In this document: in pieces, positions 50,511 to 61,700 of the stretch
How positions within the stretch are numbered: the first letter of the stretch is position 1
How the letters are laid out: each line of letters starts with the position of its first letter
Source of the DNA: Pyropia yezoensis
Taxonomy: Eukaryota; Rhodophyta; Bangiophyceae; Bangiales; Bangiaceae
Reading direction: 5' to 3'
Length of the DNA: 64,000 bases
NCBI GenBank assembly: GCA_009829735.1
Contig: CM020618.1
Location: 6,508,882 to 6,572,881 of the forward strand
Program-made: the position numbers and the translations under genes
Notes under the pieces: model-generated
What the model was told of the DNA's origin: nothing
What the model saw: only the letters and a program-made list of their open reading frames with translations
The model's database searches: none

Positions 50511-51172
50511 CTTGGGGAAAGCGGGGGGGAAAGTGGGGGGAACGCGGGGGCGAGGGGGGTGGGCGGGAGCACTTGGTCAGTCGCTTCGAAGGCGTCCACC
50601 CCAGACGCTGGATTCCTGCACCAAGCATGAGAGAAGCTTTCAAAATATGTAATTCACAAAGCCTTTTTTTGCGAGAAATTCAGCATCCCCGTCACAAAAA
50701 ACACAACGTCGGAAGCGTCCGAAGGGGCTCTTGGAGTGCTGGTCGCTGGGGCGGCCACCGCCGACCAGTGCCTCTGCCGAGGTGACGGAGGGAGTCATGC
50801 CAGCGCACCCATTCGGCACGTAGAGCCGCTGCCAGAGTGGCAGTCTGCCCGCCACGAGCGACAGCCCCCGCAGCCGGTGGCGCCTCCTCCGCAACTGGCG
50901 AGCCAACGCCGGGCGGTGGACGGCTGTACGCGGCCCACAGCGATGCGAGTGGCAGCTGCGGTGACCGGGCCGACTGTATCGCTCACGCTGGGCTGGTGAA
51001 GATGTGCGGCGATCATCGTCCATGATGGCAGGGATGCCACCGAGGTGGCGATGCCGCTCGACGACACCACGGCGCCGACACGCAGCGCCGTTACTTATGC
51101 AGCTGCTAAACACGTTGCGTGCGGTATGGGTGGCCGCGCGCAGCGGGCACCCCCGGGCGTGGTACCCTCCCG
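50511..51172. other. Intergenic, no supported gene
   Basis: The region lies between OMA1 and the small zinc protein, both on the minus strand. A 178-codon minus frame here has no domain and is rich in Arg/His; it is not called. Confidence 0.5.
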
Positions 51173-51538
51173 TCACTCGCCGGGCCTAGTGGCCTCGTTG
51201 ACAATCCTCCGGATGCCCTGTAGGTCGTACGGGTCGCCCTCGTAACACGCACGGCAGATCACTTTGCCTCCTGGCCCTGCCGCACAACATGACTTGCATG
51301 GATACCCGCGACCGCCGGAAATGTAGCTCGCCATGCCGCCGCAGCTGGGGCACTCGACCACCCGCGAGCCGCCACACACAGCACATGGCGGCTGCAGAGG
51401 GGTGGCAGCGCGACCGCGCCCGTCCCCGTCCAAACGTCGCCATTGCCACACGGCCGCCGCTGCCGCCGACGCCGTCAGGGCCAACGTTGGCAGCAGCAGC
51501 GTGGCGGCACCATCTGGCGGCAATCCAACTCCGCTCAT
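51173..51538 (-). CDS. Small DnaJ-type cysteine-rich zinc protein
   Basis: The product is 121 aa from the ATG at 51538. A hydrophobic helix (about 11-33) precedes four Cys-x-x-Cys pairs: Cys52/55 (Cys-Ala-Val-Cys-Gly-Gly), Cys63/66 (Cys-Pro-Ser-Cys-Gly-Gly), Cys81/84 and Cys95/98 (Cys-Arg-Ala-Cys-Tyr-Glu-Gly-Asp-Pro). The pattern is that of the DnaJ central zinc-binding domain as used alone in plastid proteins such as BSD2-like factors, with no J domain. Its job is likely chaperone or disulfide-linked assembly; target unknown. The frame stays open to an ATG at 51817 (214 aa), which would add a Pro/Ala-rich leader that could be a transit peptide, so the start is uncertain. It is divergent from CPSF73. 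Confidence 0.72.
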   Translation of the reverse strand: MSGVGLPPDGAATLLLPTLALTASAAAAAVWQWRRLDGDGRGRAATPLQPPCAVCGGSRVVECPSCGGMASYISGGRGYPCKSCCAAGPGGKVICRACYEGDPYDLQGIRRIVNEATRPGE

Positions 51539-52244
51539 CCGCAGTGGGGCCCGAGGGTGGGGGGACACTCCGCCGGCTGCTGGTCGTGGACGGCAGCGTC
51601 GACAGCCCCCTTGTGTACCGAACTGGGTCAGGGAAAGCGCTGGACGGGCGGCGTCCAGCCAGGAGCGGGCCCCCGCCGCCGTTGGGGCTGGATACGGAAA
51701 AACATACATGGGAAGGGGCGTAGGTTGGGGGCATCGGGGGAGTCGACCCCACGAAGTAGAAGACGGGGCAGCGACGCGAGGTGGAGAAGGTGACATGGCG
51801 ACATGTGAAAGGGGCATGGCGTTAGGTGGACAAGGGGAGGGTGTGCAGACAGGTGAGGGGAAAGTGTTGCGCTGGTTGGAGACAGATGGAGTGGTGAGAG
51901 GAGCGTGGCGACGGGCAAAGTGGGTGGAAGATGTGATGAGGCTGGTCGAAAGGTCAAAGGAGGCGAAGAAAGTCGGGAGACCGCTTTGGAGGTGATTGAC
52001 ATCGGGCGAAAGGTGTTCAGGTGCTGACCAATCCCGTCGGCAATGGCTTATTTTTTTGAAAGCTCATTGAAAAGCGATAAACAGCTGGGTGCTCGGGATC
52101 CCGCCTGCTCGCGCCAAGTCCGCTCAACAATGCCCTGCTTTGCGCTACGCGGGCCCTGCCCCAGTGTTGCGACGTCGCGCTCTGTCGTGCGGCTGGCTCG
52201 TCCGAAACGCGTTTGACTCACGGGGGCAGCCACACTCTGGCACG
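51539..52244. other. Divergent promoter region, small zinc protein / CPSF73
   Basis: 706 bp separate the two chosen starts. If the longer zinc-protein form is used, its first 279 nt lie here. Purine-rich tracts (51780-51980) and a T8 run near 52051 were seen; no other gene. Confidence 0.5.
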
Positions 52245-55200
52245 ATGGCATCTGTTAATGCGAAGAAGACGCTCCGGCTGGACCCCTTGGGAACCGGAGA
52301 CAAGGCTGATGTGATGGAGGTGTGTGGGATGCCCGGCATGTCTCTTCTACGTCTCTCATGTGGACCTGGTCAGTGCTTCGCGTCTCTGAGGTTGTTTTAC
52401 GGGATGACCTTGTTTGAAGTGGTAAACGGTCCTCGGGGGCTCATTCTCACTCGTCATGCCTCATGCGAGGTGCGCTGGCTGCTGCATACTGCTTGCTGTT
52501 TCGCTGTCTTGGTGTGCGGTCCGACAGATTACGCCACTAGGTGCTGGCGGCGAGGTCGGTCGCTCCTGCTGCGTCCTCCGCTTCCGGGGAAAGATGATCA
52601 TGTTTGATTGTGGTGTTCACCCTGCCTACTCAGGTCTCGCGTCTCTGCCTTTCTTCGATCCTGTTGACTTGGACGAGGTGGACATCTTGCTCGCCACTCA
52701 TTTCCATCTGGACCACGCAGCAGCGCTTCCCTACCTCATGGAGAAGACCAATTTCAACCCGAAGGCTAGAGTGTTCATGACGCACCCAACCAAGGCCATC
52801 TACAAGACCCTCATGAGCGACTTTGTTCGTGTTTCACACCACTCAGCAGACGACAACCTGTACTCTGAGGCTGACGTGCTGCGCACAATGCCCCGCATCG
52901 AGTCCATCGACTACCACCAGGAAGTGTCTGTTGACGGCATTCGCTTTTGGGCCTACAATGCGGGCCACGTTCTGGGTGCGGCCATGTTTATGGTCGAGAT
53001 TGCGGGTGTGCGCGTTCTCTACACGGGCGACTTTTCGCGGGAAGAGGACCGCCACCTTAAGAGCGCGGAGGTGCCGCCCACTCGGCCTGACGTGCTCATT
53101 GTTGAGTCCACCTATGGTGTGCAGGTGCACGAGCCACGGCGCGTGCGGGAGGCGCGCTTCACCCAGCGCGTTGCATCTGTGGTGCGTCGCGGTGGCCGCG
53201 TCCTGATGCCTGTATTTGCCCTCGGCCGAGCGCAGGAGCTACTGCTGATTCTGGACGAGTTTTGGGAGGCCAACCCGGACATCCAAGACGTGCCCATCTA
53301 CTACGCGTCTGCTCTTGCCAAGCGGTGCATGTCCGTTTACCAGACCTACATCAACATGATGAATGACGCGGTGCGGCGGCGGTACGACGTGGGCAACCCA
53401 TTCGCTTTCAAGTACGTGTCGTCGCTGCGTTCCATCGACGACCTGGACGACCGCAACCCGTGCGTGGTAATGGCGTCGCCAGGAATGCTGCAGTCGGGCC
53501 TCTCTCGTGCGCTTTTTGAGCGCTGGTGCCCCGACAAGCGCAGCGGCCTCATCCTGTCGGGCTACTCGGTGGAGGGTACCCTCGCCAAGCATGTTCTCAC
53601 GGAGCCCCAGTCAATCACGCGCATGGACGGCAAGGAGGTGCCCTTGCGGTGCTCGGTGGATTACATCACCTTCTCGGCGCACTCGGACTTCTTACAAACA
53701 TCCTCCTTTATTGACGCGTGTCAGCCAGGCAACATTGTGCTTGTACACGGGTCGTCAGAGGAGATGTCCCGCCTGCGGATGGCCCTTGACCAGCGATACA
53801 ACCGGGGGCCTCCCGAGCGGCGGATTGCACTCTTCACGCCCAAGAACTCTCATACTGTAGCACTGGCTTTTCGTGGTGCCACCATCGCCAAGGCCATTGG
53901 GGTACTGCCCAAGCACGCGCCCGCCGACGGCACCCGAGTCAGCGGGGTTATGGTGCGTAAGGATTTTACGCACACGTTGATGGCGCCCGACGACTTGCAG
54001 CGCTACACCCGCCTCGGGCTTTCGCACATTCGACAGCGGCTGGTTTTGCCACTTGCCGTGCCCATGGGTGAGCTCGCACGCGAGCTGGCCAAGCTGTTTG
54101 AGAACGTGGTGGCCTCGTCACGCAGTGGTGTCGGCAGTGGTGTCGACTGCCTAGGCGGCGCCAGCGGCAGTGGCGGCGGTGGCGGCAGCGGTTGGGACGA
54201 GGCAAAGCCCGCTGGTACTCTTGGCGGAGTGTCGCCGTCTGGTCCTCCTGCGGTTAACAGAATCGTGGTGGTCTCTGCGGTGACGCTGATGGAGGAGCGT
54301 GACACTGGGGGCCATAAAGTGGTCATGTCCTGGCAGGCCGACAATTCGACGGATATGGTGGCCGATGCGATTGCGGCGCTTGTCCTTCGCGCCGCTGTGG
54401 CGGGGGGCATTGGTGTCGGTGGCGGCCGCCCACCGGGGGCACCCGCGCCGCTCGCTATCGAAGCCCCCAACACGCCCGTGCCAGGGTCGGCGCCCCGACC
54501 GTTGGTGTCCCCTGCGCCCTCTAAAACGTCCGAGCCGCCGGCGGTCGCCGGCGTCAAGCGCACTGTTGACGGCACGCCGGTGTCGGCGCTCGCTCCCAAC
54601 GGGAAGGGGTCGTCCCCAGCTGAGTCGACTGCAGGTAGTGGACAGGCGTTGGTAAAGGCTGAGGCGCTTCCCATTTTGGACCCGCCAATCCCCCCCGGTG
54701 TGACCGCGGACGCGTCGATCCCCGCGGTGGCCTCGGCAGCGGCGGCGGCGACAGCGGTGGCCATGACATCTGCAGCGACGCCCGGGCCTTGCTCTCCCGC
54801 GCCACCTGCTCACGTTCACGGAGGGGCCCCTCATCTACTCGATGACGATTTTGTCGACGCTGCCCTGGCAGTTACCCGCCGCCTCTTGTCTGCCCGCTTT
54901 GGCCCAATCCAGCTGTCTCGCCGGCGACCAACTGTTAGTCGATTGGTCGTGGACCTCCACGCGGTGACGGTCGACCATGCGACGGGAAGGGTAGCATGCG
55001 TATCGGCGGTGGTGCGAGAGCGGGTGCGGCTGGCGCTCCGTCGCATCCAAGCGGCAGTTCTTCCCATCCCAGACTACTACTGTCCCTGCTGCGCGGACTG
55101 TATACCTGACGACGGGGCGGGTGGAGGAGGGGGTGCAGCGTCGAAGGTGGAGGCGGGTGTCAAGCGGGAGCCCCCGCCCGGTGAAATGTTGAATGGGCCG

Positions 55201-55245
55201 GGGGACGCTGCTAAGACGGCGATCGCGACTGGTGATCGGGGATGA
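52245..55245 (+). CDS. CPSF73: CPSF73 mRNA 3'-end endonuclease, two exons
   Basis: Predicted exons are 52245-52319 (25 codons) and 52528-55245, giving 930 aa. The join GAG/GTGTGT...CGACAG/ATT yields Asp-Val-Met-Glu-Ile-Thr-Pro-Leu-Gly-Ala-Gly-Gly-Glu-Val-Gly-Arg, the family N-terminus. The metallo-beta-lactamase part has His83-Phe-His85-Leu-Asp87-His88 as motif 2, then Ala-Gly-His-Val-Leu-Gly-Ala-Ala-Met-Phe and Tyr-Thr-Gly-Asp-Phe-Ser. The beta-CASP part has Pro-Val-Phe-Ala-Leu-Gly-Arg-Ala-Gln-Glu-Leu, Val-Val-Met-Ala-Ser-Pro-Gly-Met and Phe-Ser-Ala-His-Ser-Asp. This subunit cuts pre-mRNA before polyadenylation. The C-terminal third is expanded with Ala/Pro/Gly linkers around conserved dimerisation pieces, making it longer than the human protein (684 aa). 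Confidence 0.95.
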
Positions 55246-55550
55246 CGTACAATCCATGCGGGAGCTTTCCACAGGTGCCCGCTTGTTTCCTACGTGCCTT
55301 GACCGCAGGGGCAGGCGGTGGTCTCTGGACGCGCACCTTTCTCAGTTGTCTTGTCCTAGCGGGTCCCTGCCTGCTGACGGGCTGTGGGCCAAACTCTACT
55401 GCCACTGTTTTCAGATCGTAGAAAAACTATCTTCTCCTCTCTACGTTGAGCACTCCCCAGCCGCTCTGTGCGGACGGCAGCGGTCTAGAAAGCGGCCAAA
55501 GTGAGAAAAAGTTTTTAATAAAAATATAGCTTTACTTCATCGATCAGCAT
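55246..55550. other. 3' flank of CPSF73 and 5' flank of tRNA-Tyr
   Basis: The last 45 bases before the tRNA are AT-rich (TTTTTAATAAAAATATAGC), which may serve both as a poly(A) signal for CPSF73 and as an upstream element for the tRNA. Confidence 0.5.
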
Positions 55551-55651
55551 CTCTCGATAGCTCAGTTGGCCCATTTGCCCGCGACGAAGAGCGTCTGACT
55601 GTAGTGGTATCCGTCATCAGAATGTCGCTGGTTCGATTCCGGCTCGAGAGA
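55551..55651 (+). tRNA. tRNA-Tyr (GUA) with anticodon-loop and D-loop introns
   Basis: The acceptor stem CTCTCGA/TCGAGAG is perfect, with discriminator A at 55651. The D stem is GCTC (55560-55563) with GAGC (55589-55592). The anticodon stem is TCTGA (55594-55598) with TCAGA (55617-55621). The variable loop is ATGTC; the T arm is GCTGG-TTCGATT-CCGGC. The anticodon GTA is at 55601-55603. After position 37 an 11-nt intron (TGGTATCCGTC, 55605-55615) sits at the canonical site, as in most eukaryotic tRNA-Tyr genes. The D loop holds 25 nt instead of about 8; removing 17 nt (about 55570-55586) leaves AGTTGGAA and a mature length of exactly 73 nt. Ectopic D-loop introns are known in some red algae. 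A T4 terminator lies at 55658-55661. Confidence 0.88.
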
Positions 55652-56283
55652 ATACAGTTTTGTTCTTCGTCCTGCTTGCTGCTTCCTCTCCGATTGGGAG
55701 TTGCGCAGCATGGGCAGGTTCCGAGCGTGACGTCAACCGTCGACCGTCGTCCTCTGTGAACACGGTAAACAGACCCTTTGTGTGCCTCCTGATTGCAGAA
55801 CGCACGGATGGGAAAAATAACGAATGACAGGAGAATGAGATCGTGTTCTTGCTCAATCCGCACCCCTTCTCCCGCACCGCACTGTACTTCGAAGGGGTGC
55901 CGTGACGCACGCGCGCAAAGCTGTTCAGGCACTCATCTCAGATTGTCCCCTCATCGATGCACGGAAAGAACACGAGCATTCGGCAGGGGGAACCGACCGG
56001 CCGGACAACACGCCCAATCGCACCAGGCCATGCCTTCACCAAAAGAGCAGAGGCTCGGACGGCCAGGAAAAGATGCTCGTCGCCGCATCGCGCGGCAGCA
56101 GAGTGGGGAGCACCGGCGATGAGCAATAGAGTAGCGTGAACCAAATAGCGCCCGGGCTCGACGCCCGGTAACTTGTGACCAAAACACATGGTCAGGTGGC
56201 ACGACATGGGGGGGGCGCCAGGAACAGGCGAGCAAGAAAGGAGGGTAGGGGGCGCAGAGAAGCTAATTATGCCGAGCAACTCA
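55652..56283. other. Intergenic after the tRNA
   Basis: It contains the T4 terminator and mixed sequence up to the stop codon of the minus-strand glycosyltransferase. No gene was recognised. Confidence 0.5.
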
Positions 56284-58746
56284 TCATCGTTGGGCAGGTG
56301 CCACCGCGGGGGCCGCCACAGCCGGCATGCTCTCCGCGTCCCTATATGGTTGCCAAGCCGGGTAGACGCAAAGCTCATCCTGATTGTCAAAGAAGATGAA
56401 GCCGTGCCGCTCAAAGCGCTCCTGCTTAGCCGCTGCACCCTTGACCCAATTGGCGTGCAGGATGTAGAGGCGCGGGAAGCGGGCCATCAGCTTACCAGGC
56501 GGGCTCTCCCAGATGCCGTCCGTGACACCATTAGGAAACAAGTGCCGGTCCAGCAGAGCGGTCTTGACGCCCGAGTTTTGGCAACCGTCGTTGCCGACTC
56601 GGAACTCACCTTCCTTGCCACAAGCGCGCTCCCAAAAGTGGGGCTGTTCCGACATGGTCGATCGCGACGCGTACTTGACAATCTCTCCAAACAGCTGGAT
56701 GGTGGGCGGGTTGGCGTGCGCCAGGTAAAACCCTGAGTTGATCCGCCGCTTGCCGTTGGCGGGCTCGCTGTCGGGTGCGTTCGTCTGGATGACGAGGTCC
56801 GCGTGCTGCGCGTGCATGTAGGGTAGTGGATTGCGGAACCAGACAATATCGCAGTCCGTCCACAGTACGTTGTAGCCGGACTTCAGCAGACGCAGCACCA
56901 CCCGGGATTTCATTTTGGTCAGCTGCTTAAACTGGTCTGATCCATAGTCTGCGTCTTCCACCAGCTTCGTGTCCAGACCTTCAAAGATGGTGGTTTCATA
57001 GTAGACGGGCAGGCCGCGCTTGTACGCGTACCGATATAACCGCGGGTCCAGCGCAGCGATCACAAAGTTGCTGACCCCCAGGTGCCGCATGTTGCACACC
57101 CAGTTCATCATAATGGCGCGGTATCCATAGTTGAGGGCCGACAGCACCACCGTGTTGTTCTGGATAACCTTGTCAATGACACTTTCCATCGTGAGTGGCA
57201 GCCCAAACGGCGGCTCCGTCACGCCCTCAGGTGGCAGCACGGGGATGACAAAGTCTTCCTTGGTCTCCACTGACGTCATGCCACAACGGATAACGCGGCT
57301 GCCATTCTTGACCACTGGGTCAGTCTGGGTGTTGCTGACAAACGAAGAAAACTCGCAGTTGCAGATACCCGGACGCACCCGCTTCAGCAGACACATCCCC
57401 GTCGGCTCGAGGCAGCGGCTCAGCTTCCATGGCGCAAAGAGCACGCTCCCAATCTGGTTCGTGTAGGTCCCGTGGTGGAGCGACAGATAGATGTTGATGA
57501 AGAGCTCAAACTTGCTCTTCTTACCTTCCGACCAAAACTGGCCCAGCAGACGTCGTTGAGAGCTGGCCACTCCCACCGCACCTGCAGCTGCCGGGAGAGT
57601 TCCGCCAGCAGCGGCCAGCGGCACACCCAGTGCAGCGGCAGCGGGGCCCACCACAGCACCGGCCGCCCCACCCGACACAAGATGGTAATCGTGCCGCACA
57701 TGGACGGTGAGACAGGTCTCGGACACATCCACCACTTGCCGCCGCCCAGCAGCAATGGTCTCGTGCGTGAGCCAGTTATCGTACTTGCCCCGCCCGAAAA
57801 TAAAGTGTGGCATCGCGGAGTCAAACAGTCGAGGGCCGCCCGTGTTCCACGCCCAAACGTCCATCCCGCCGTACGTGTGAAGTGTTCCAGCGCTCAGTAC
57901 GTGCGAGCGCACCCGGCTGGCATACGTTGGGTCGTCTTCTGCCACGTCTGTCGGCAAAGAGTCAACGTCGTACCGGGCACCGACGACAAAGAAGTTCTCA
58001 AAAGACGAGAGGATCTTGCGCAGCGTCTGCACGAAGTCCTCAAACAGCATGATGTCGCCGTTGACAATCAACGTCACCGCCGCGGTCGACTGGTTTGCTC
58101 GGTTGAGCATTGAGTTGAAGAGCGGCACGCCCAGAAAGTTCTTGTCCACCCGGTTCTCCAGACGGAGGCCAAACGTGGCGGCGGCCTCGGCGTAGCCCGT
58201 TTCGTTGCCCAGCAACGTGATGCGCGGCGCTGGTCGGAGACGGAGCCACGACCGGATGGCGCGCTCATTATTGACCTTGTCACTCCCCACAAACGGCTTG
58301 GGCGCCGTGAAGATCTCAAACGAGAAGCTCGCTAGCCGGCCCGAAAAGTCCCCAATGTGCTCACCCAGGCTGTGGTCGGGGAGCGCCAGTTGCACCAACG
58401 GGTCCGCCAGCCGCCGCGACTGGCCGCGGAGCTGGAAAAAGGAGAAGAGTAGTAGTGCCCCCGACCAAAACATCAGCCATGTGGAGAGGCTGTGGGTGCC
58501 GAGCGCGCCAGCCGGCGCCGCCTTGTTGCCTTTGAGGTTCCGCCCACGGCTACTGCTCCCGCCGCCGCCGACGCCACCGCCGCCGCCGCCGCCGCCCGCG
58601 TCGCCGCCGCCATCCGCATCTGCGGTTGGCCTACTACGGCGCGATGACACCCGCCCGGCCTCTCCGCTCCGCCCGCCGTCCCCACCGCGCAAGCTGTCAC
58701 TGCCACCGCGGCGAGACGGCGGCCTATCTCCCCGGTCACGACCCAT
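56284..58746 (-). CDS. Two-domain Golgi glycosyltransferase with C-terminal GT77-type domain
   Basis: The product is 820 aa from the ATG at 58746. A basic and poly-Gly cytosolic head precedes one signal-anchor helix (about 88-105), giving type II topology. Domain 1 (about 140-390) has Ile-Phe-Thr-Ala-Pro-Lys-Pro-Phe, Arg-Ile-Thr-Leu-Leu-Gly-Asn-Glu, Asn-Gly-Asp-Ile-Met-Leu and Val-Gly-Ala-Arg-Tyr-Asp-Val-Asp, resembling a GT-A fold found in algal and plant proteins of unknown activity. Domain 2 (about 540-790) is the nucleotide-diphospho-sugar transferase type (GT77, as in plant arabinosyl- and xylosyltransferases). It has Trp-Thr-Asp-Cys-Asp-Ile-Val-Trp-Phe-Arg-Asn-Pro as the DxD motif, Asn-Ser-Gly-Phe-Tyr-Leu and a late Leu-His-Ala-Asn-Trp. 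A likely role is wall or mucilage glycan or glycoprotein synthesis; donor sugars are unknown. No intron was found. Confidence 0.85.
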   Translation of the reverse strand: MGRDRGDRPPSRRGGSDSLRGGDGGRSGEAGRVSSRRSRPTADADGGGDAGGGGGGGGVGGGGSSSRGRNLKGNKAAPAGALGTHSLSTWLMFWSGALLLFSFFQLRGQSRRLADPLVQLALPDHSLGEHIGDFSGRLASFSFEIFTAPKPFVGSDKVNNERAIRSWLRLRPAPRITLLGNETGYAEAAATFGLRLENRVDKNFLGVPLFNSMLNRANQSTAAVTLIVNGDIMLFEDFVQTLRKILSSFENFFVVGARYDVDSLPTDVAEDDPTYASRVRSHVLSAGTLHTYGGMDVWAWNTGGPRLFDSAMPHFIFGRGKYDNWLTHETIAAGRRQVVDVSETCLTVHVRHDYHLVSGGAAGAVVGPAAAALGVPLAAAGGTLPAAAGAVGVASSQRRLLGQFWSEGKKSKFELFINIYLSLHHGTYTNQIGSVLFAPWKLSRCLEPTGMCLLKRVRPGICNCEFSSFVSNTQTDPVVKNGSRVIRCGMTSVETKEDFVIPVLPPEGVTEPPFGLPLTMESVIDKVIQNNTVVLSALNYGYRAIMMNWVCNMRHLGVSNFVIAALDPRLYRYAYKRGLPVYYETTIFEGLDTKLVEDADYGSDQFKQLTKMKSRVVLRLLKSGYNVLWTDCDIVWFRNPLPYMHAQHADLVIQTNAPDSEPANGKRRINSGFYLAHANPPTIQLFGEIVKYASRSTMSEQPHFWERACGKEGEFRVGNDGCQNSGVKTALLDRHLFPNGVTDGIWESPPGKLMARFPRLYILHANWVKGAAAKQERFERHGFIFFDNQDELCVYPAWQPYRDAESMPAVAAPAVAPAQR

Positions 58747-61700
58747 CGAAGGGAGGCCGCCCGTCTACCCAGCCCGCTGTGAGCCCTGTCGACGAGAGCG
58801 CCGCCAAGCACGGGTGCCGCACGCCCAGGGCCGAGCGCAGACGAGAGCGGGCTGTGAGCACACAAGGTGAGGAACACCAAAGAGAAATGACAGGCGAGAG
58901 TACGCAGCGGTGTGGGTAACAAAAGTCAATGGGACAGAGAAAGGGGAAAGGTGGGACAGGGCGGCGGAACGCAAAGCGGTTACAGCCTCCTGACACCAGC
59001 AAGGAGAAGCAAAACAAGAAGAAGAACCGCCCAGGCGACACACACCGCTACCGAACGGTCGCTGTGCACGCCAAGAGCTGCGCACGCCACGCGGCCGGAG
59101 CGTGGTCACTCGACCCACACCCCGCCTGCCACCGACCACTGCCCGGTGCCCACTGCCGACGAAGCGGACAGCGCTCACGGCCCCCTATCCACCCCCCCAC
59201 ACCGCCTGCCGCTACGTCCCACGGACCCAACCCCTGGCCGTCGCACGGCAGCACGAGCAGCAGAAGGGGCGCCACAGGAAGGGCGTTGCCAAACCGTGGC
59301 TGCCCCACCCAAAGCCGGCCCGCCCCGCGGCGCGCTCGCCCCCCCCACGCTGCTCCACTCCAGGAAATGCTTGTCGTCAGCTCTGGCGGCCACCGGTCAG
59401 TCCGGACCGTGCAAGCCGGCGGCTGCCCGCGAGCATGTCAGTGCACGGCAGGGGCGGGCAAGCATGGCCCTAGTTCAGCACCGAGTGCGCCGTGGGCACG
59501 TGGCTCCCGGAGTGGGCGAGGACAAAGAGCGGGACGGCGCGCGCCCACACACGCCCCCGCCCGAGTGGCGATGACGCCCCGGCGAAGTGGCTCTGTCGGC
59601 CACGGCTGCCGAGAGCCGTCTGGTTGCTGCAAGGGGCCTTTGCCTCGAGGCGCGACTGTCGGGTGGGTTGGCTTCTCTTCAGCGGGGCATCTGGAATTGA
59701 ATTCCAGTTGGACTGCACTGGGAACGCTCGTATAAAGTAGCACCCTAGCTCTCATCTGGGTGCGTGTTCCGCCGAACTCACCTTGTCAAAGACAACGGAC
59801 GCCCCCCCGAGACATGGCCGCCGGGTGAGTCGTGAGTCGGGCTCACAATGGGTTGTGAGTCGTGCTATGGGTTGTGAGTCGTGCTCACAATGGGTTGTGA
59901 GTCGGGCTCACAATGGGCAGTGAGTCGGTCGGGCTCCCTCCCTCGTTTCACAGCACAGAGCTACCAAGCACTTCCAGACATAGACAGAGCATAAAAACGC
60001 AACGCCAGGGTGCTCTCAGAGCATACATGACATATGATGGACGCAACAAAAAAAAGGCGTCGATAGTAGTCGCCAAAACGGTGGTGTCAATGTGTCTGTA
60101 GGCGCCATAGGGGGACCTTCTCCAAAAGTGGCAACGGCGGTCGCTTTGGAGAAGGGCACCCGGACATGGCCGCGTCGCCGCACGGCGTATGCATCCGCTT
60201 GGTGGCGCCACCGCACTAGAGAGCGGAGTGCGCAGTTGCTGCCCCACAGCGCTGGTACGAGGCGTGCGCAGTTGTAAGCTACACGCCGGCTGGTGCAGCT
60301 AACGTTTATGTTGGTATCGAGTTTTTCTCGTTGCCATTCCATGAAGATCTTGCTGGAGGCACCGGTATTTAGCTAATTTAGGTACCGTCTGCCCAACGCC
60401 AGGGCGCTCTGCGTTTTGAAAGCGTCCGTATCGAGAGAGGTCAGGCACGCTGCCCGTGTATTCCCAGCTACGACGCGGTACCGTCAGAGTGCCCCTCATA
60501 AACGTGGACGTTTGCCAGGCGACCGTCCCCAATCCCAACCCGGCAGGTCCTCAGGTCGATCGCCCCAACTCCAGGCCCCCGGGCGCGGCACACGCTGTCC
60601 GCCCCCTCAATGCAGCCGCCCTACTACGATAGCACCATCGGTGTTGGGCGACAGGACCGTAGAGCCGCCCCGCTCTTCCAACACGCCGAGGCTGCCACGT
60701 GCGAGGCAAGCCGTCAACCACTCAAGCCGAATGCGCCCGGATCCAGCAGCATGTTCAACCCCTGGACGAAAGGTGTCGCTGTTGAGACGTATTCCGTTTC
60801 TCTGCGCGCTCGGGGGAGGGTCCTTTTGGAGGGGCCTGCGTTATCCACATGCAAGCGACCCAGTCTTTCGCGGGCAAAGCGTACCTTTCAGGCGCAATCG
60901 AGTGCGGGTTGCCCCGCGGCGCTCCGCCACGGCCACCGTTGGTGCACCACGCCAGGGCGTCCTGCGGTGGGGCGCCCACTGAGTGCTCAGCGTCTGCAGA
61001 ATTGTTCTGTTCCTGGTCTGGGGTGGGGACCAACACTATTTATGTATTCCCCTCCCAAGTACAGCACAGACACTAAACATATATACAATTTTTTTGTACA
61101 TAGTGTTGGCCGTGCATGGTCACCGCGTGAGGCGTCACCGCCCCACCAAGAATTCGGCCCTACCACGTGCGTGCCTGCAGGCGCCCCTCCTCCCTCCCAC
61201 GTACACCTCCCCGCCCCCTCCTCCCTTCAACCCCGCTCTGGCTCCCCGTCTTCCGCTCCGGTCTGCCGGCCGGCACCCGGCCACGCAACCACGCAACCCC
61301 GCGGGCGCGCCCACGTGCCCCGAAGCGGTGACGGCCTACCGGCCGGACGACGGACAGGCGAGAAGCCTCCCGCCACGTGCCTGCTGTCTGCGTGTCCTGA
61401 TGCGGGGACGGCCGGCCTGCCGCGGGCTGCTTGCTGCTGACAATGTACGGTGCGGCGCTCATGAGGGTGCCCATGCCGTCGGGCAGGAGGCGGGGGCGAG
61501 GGAACGCGGGGGGGAGGGGAACGCGGCCAACGCTCACCACCCCCGCCCATCCAATCTGCCACCGTGACGGTGCGGCGGCGACGCGGCTCACCTCCCCTGC
61601 CGGGATTCCCCCTTCGCCGCTGGGAGGTCCACCCCACCCCCACGCTGTCAGTGCTGGCGGCACTGTGGCCTGTTGTCGCTCCGTCGCCGCAGTACGTTGC

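Noticed and set aside
60610-61440. 276-codon plus-strand frame
   Set aside because: No domain, irregular composition, and competing frames on the other strand; not enough to call a gene.
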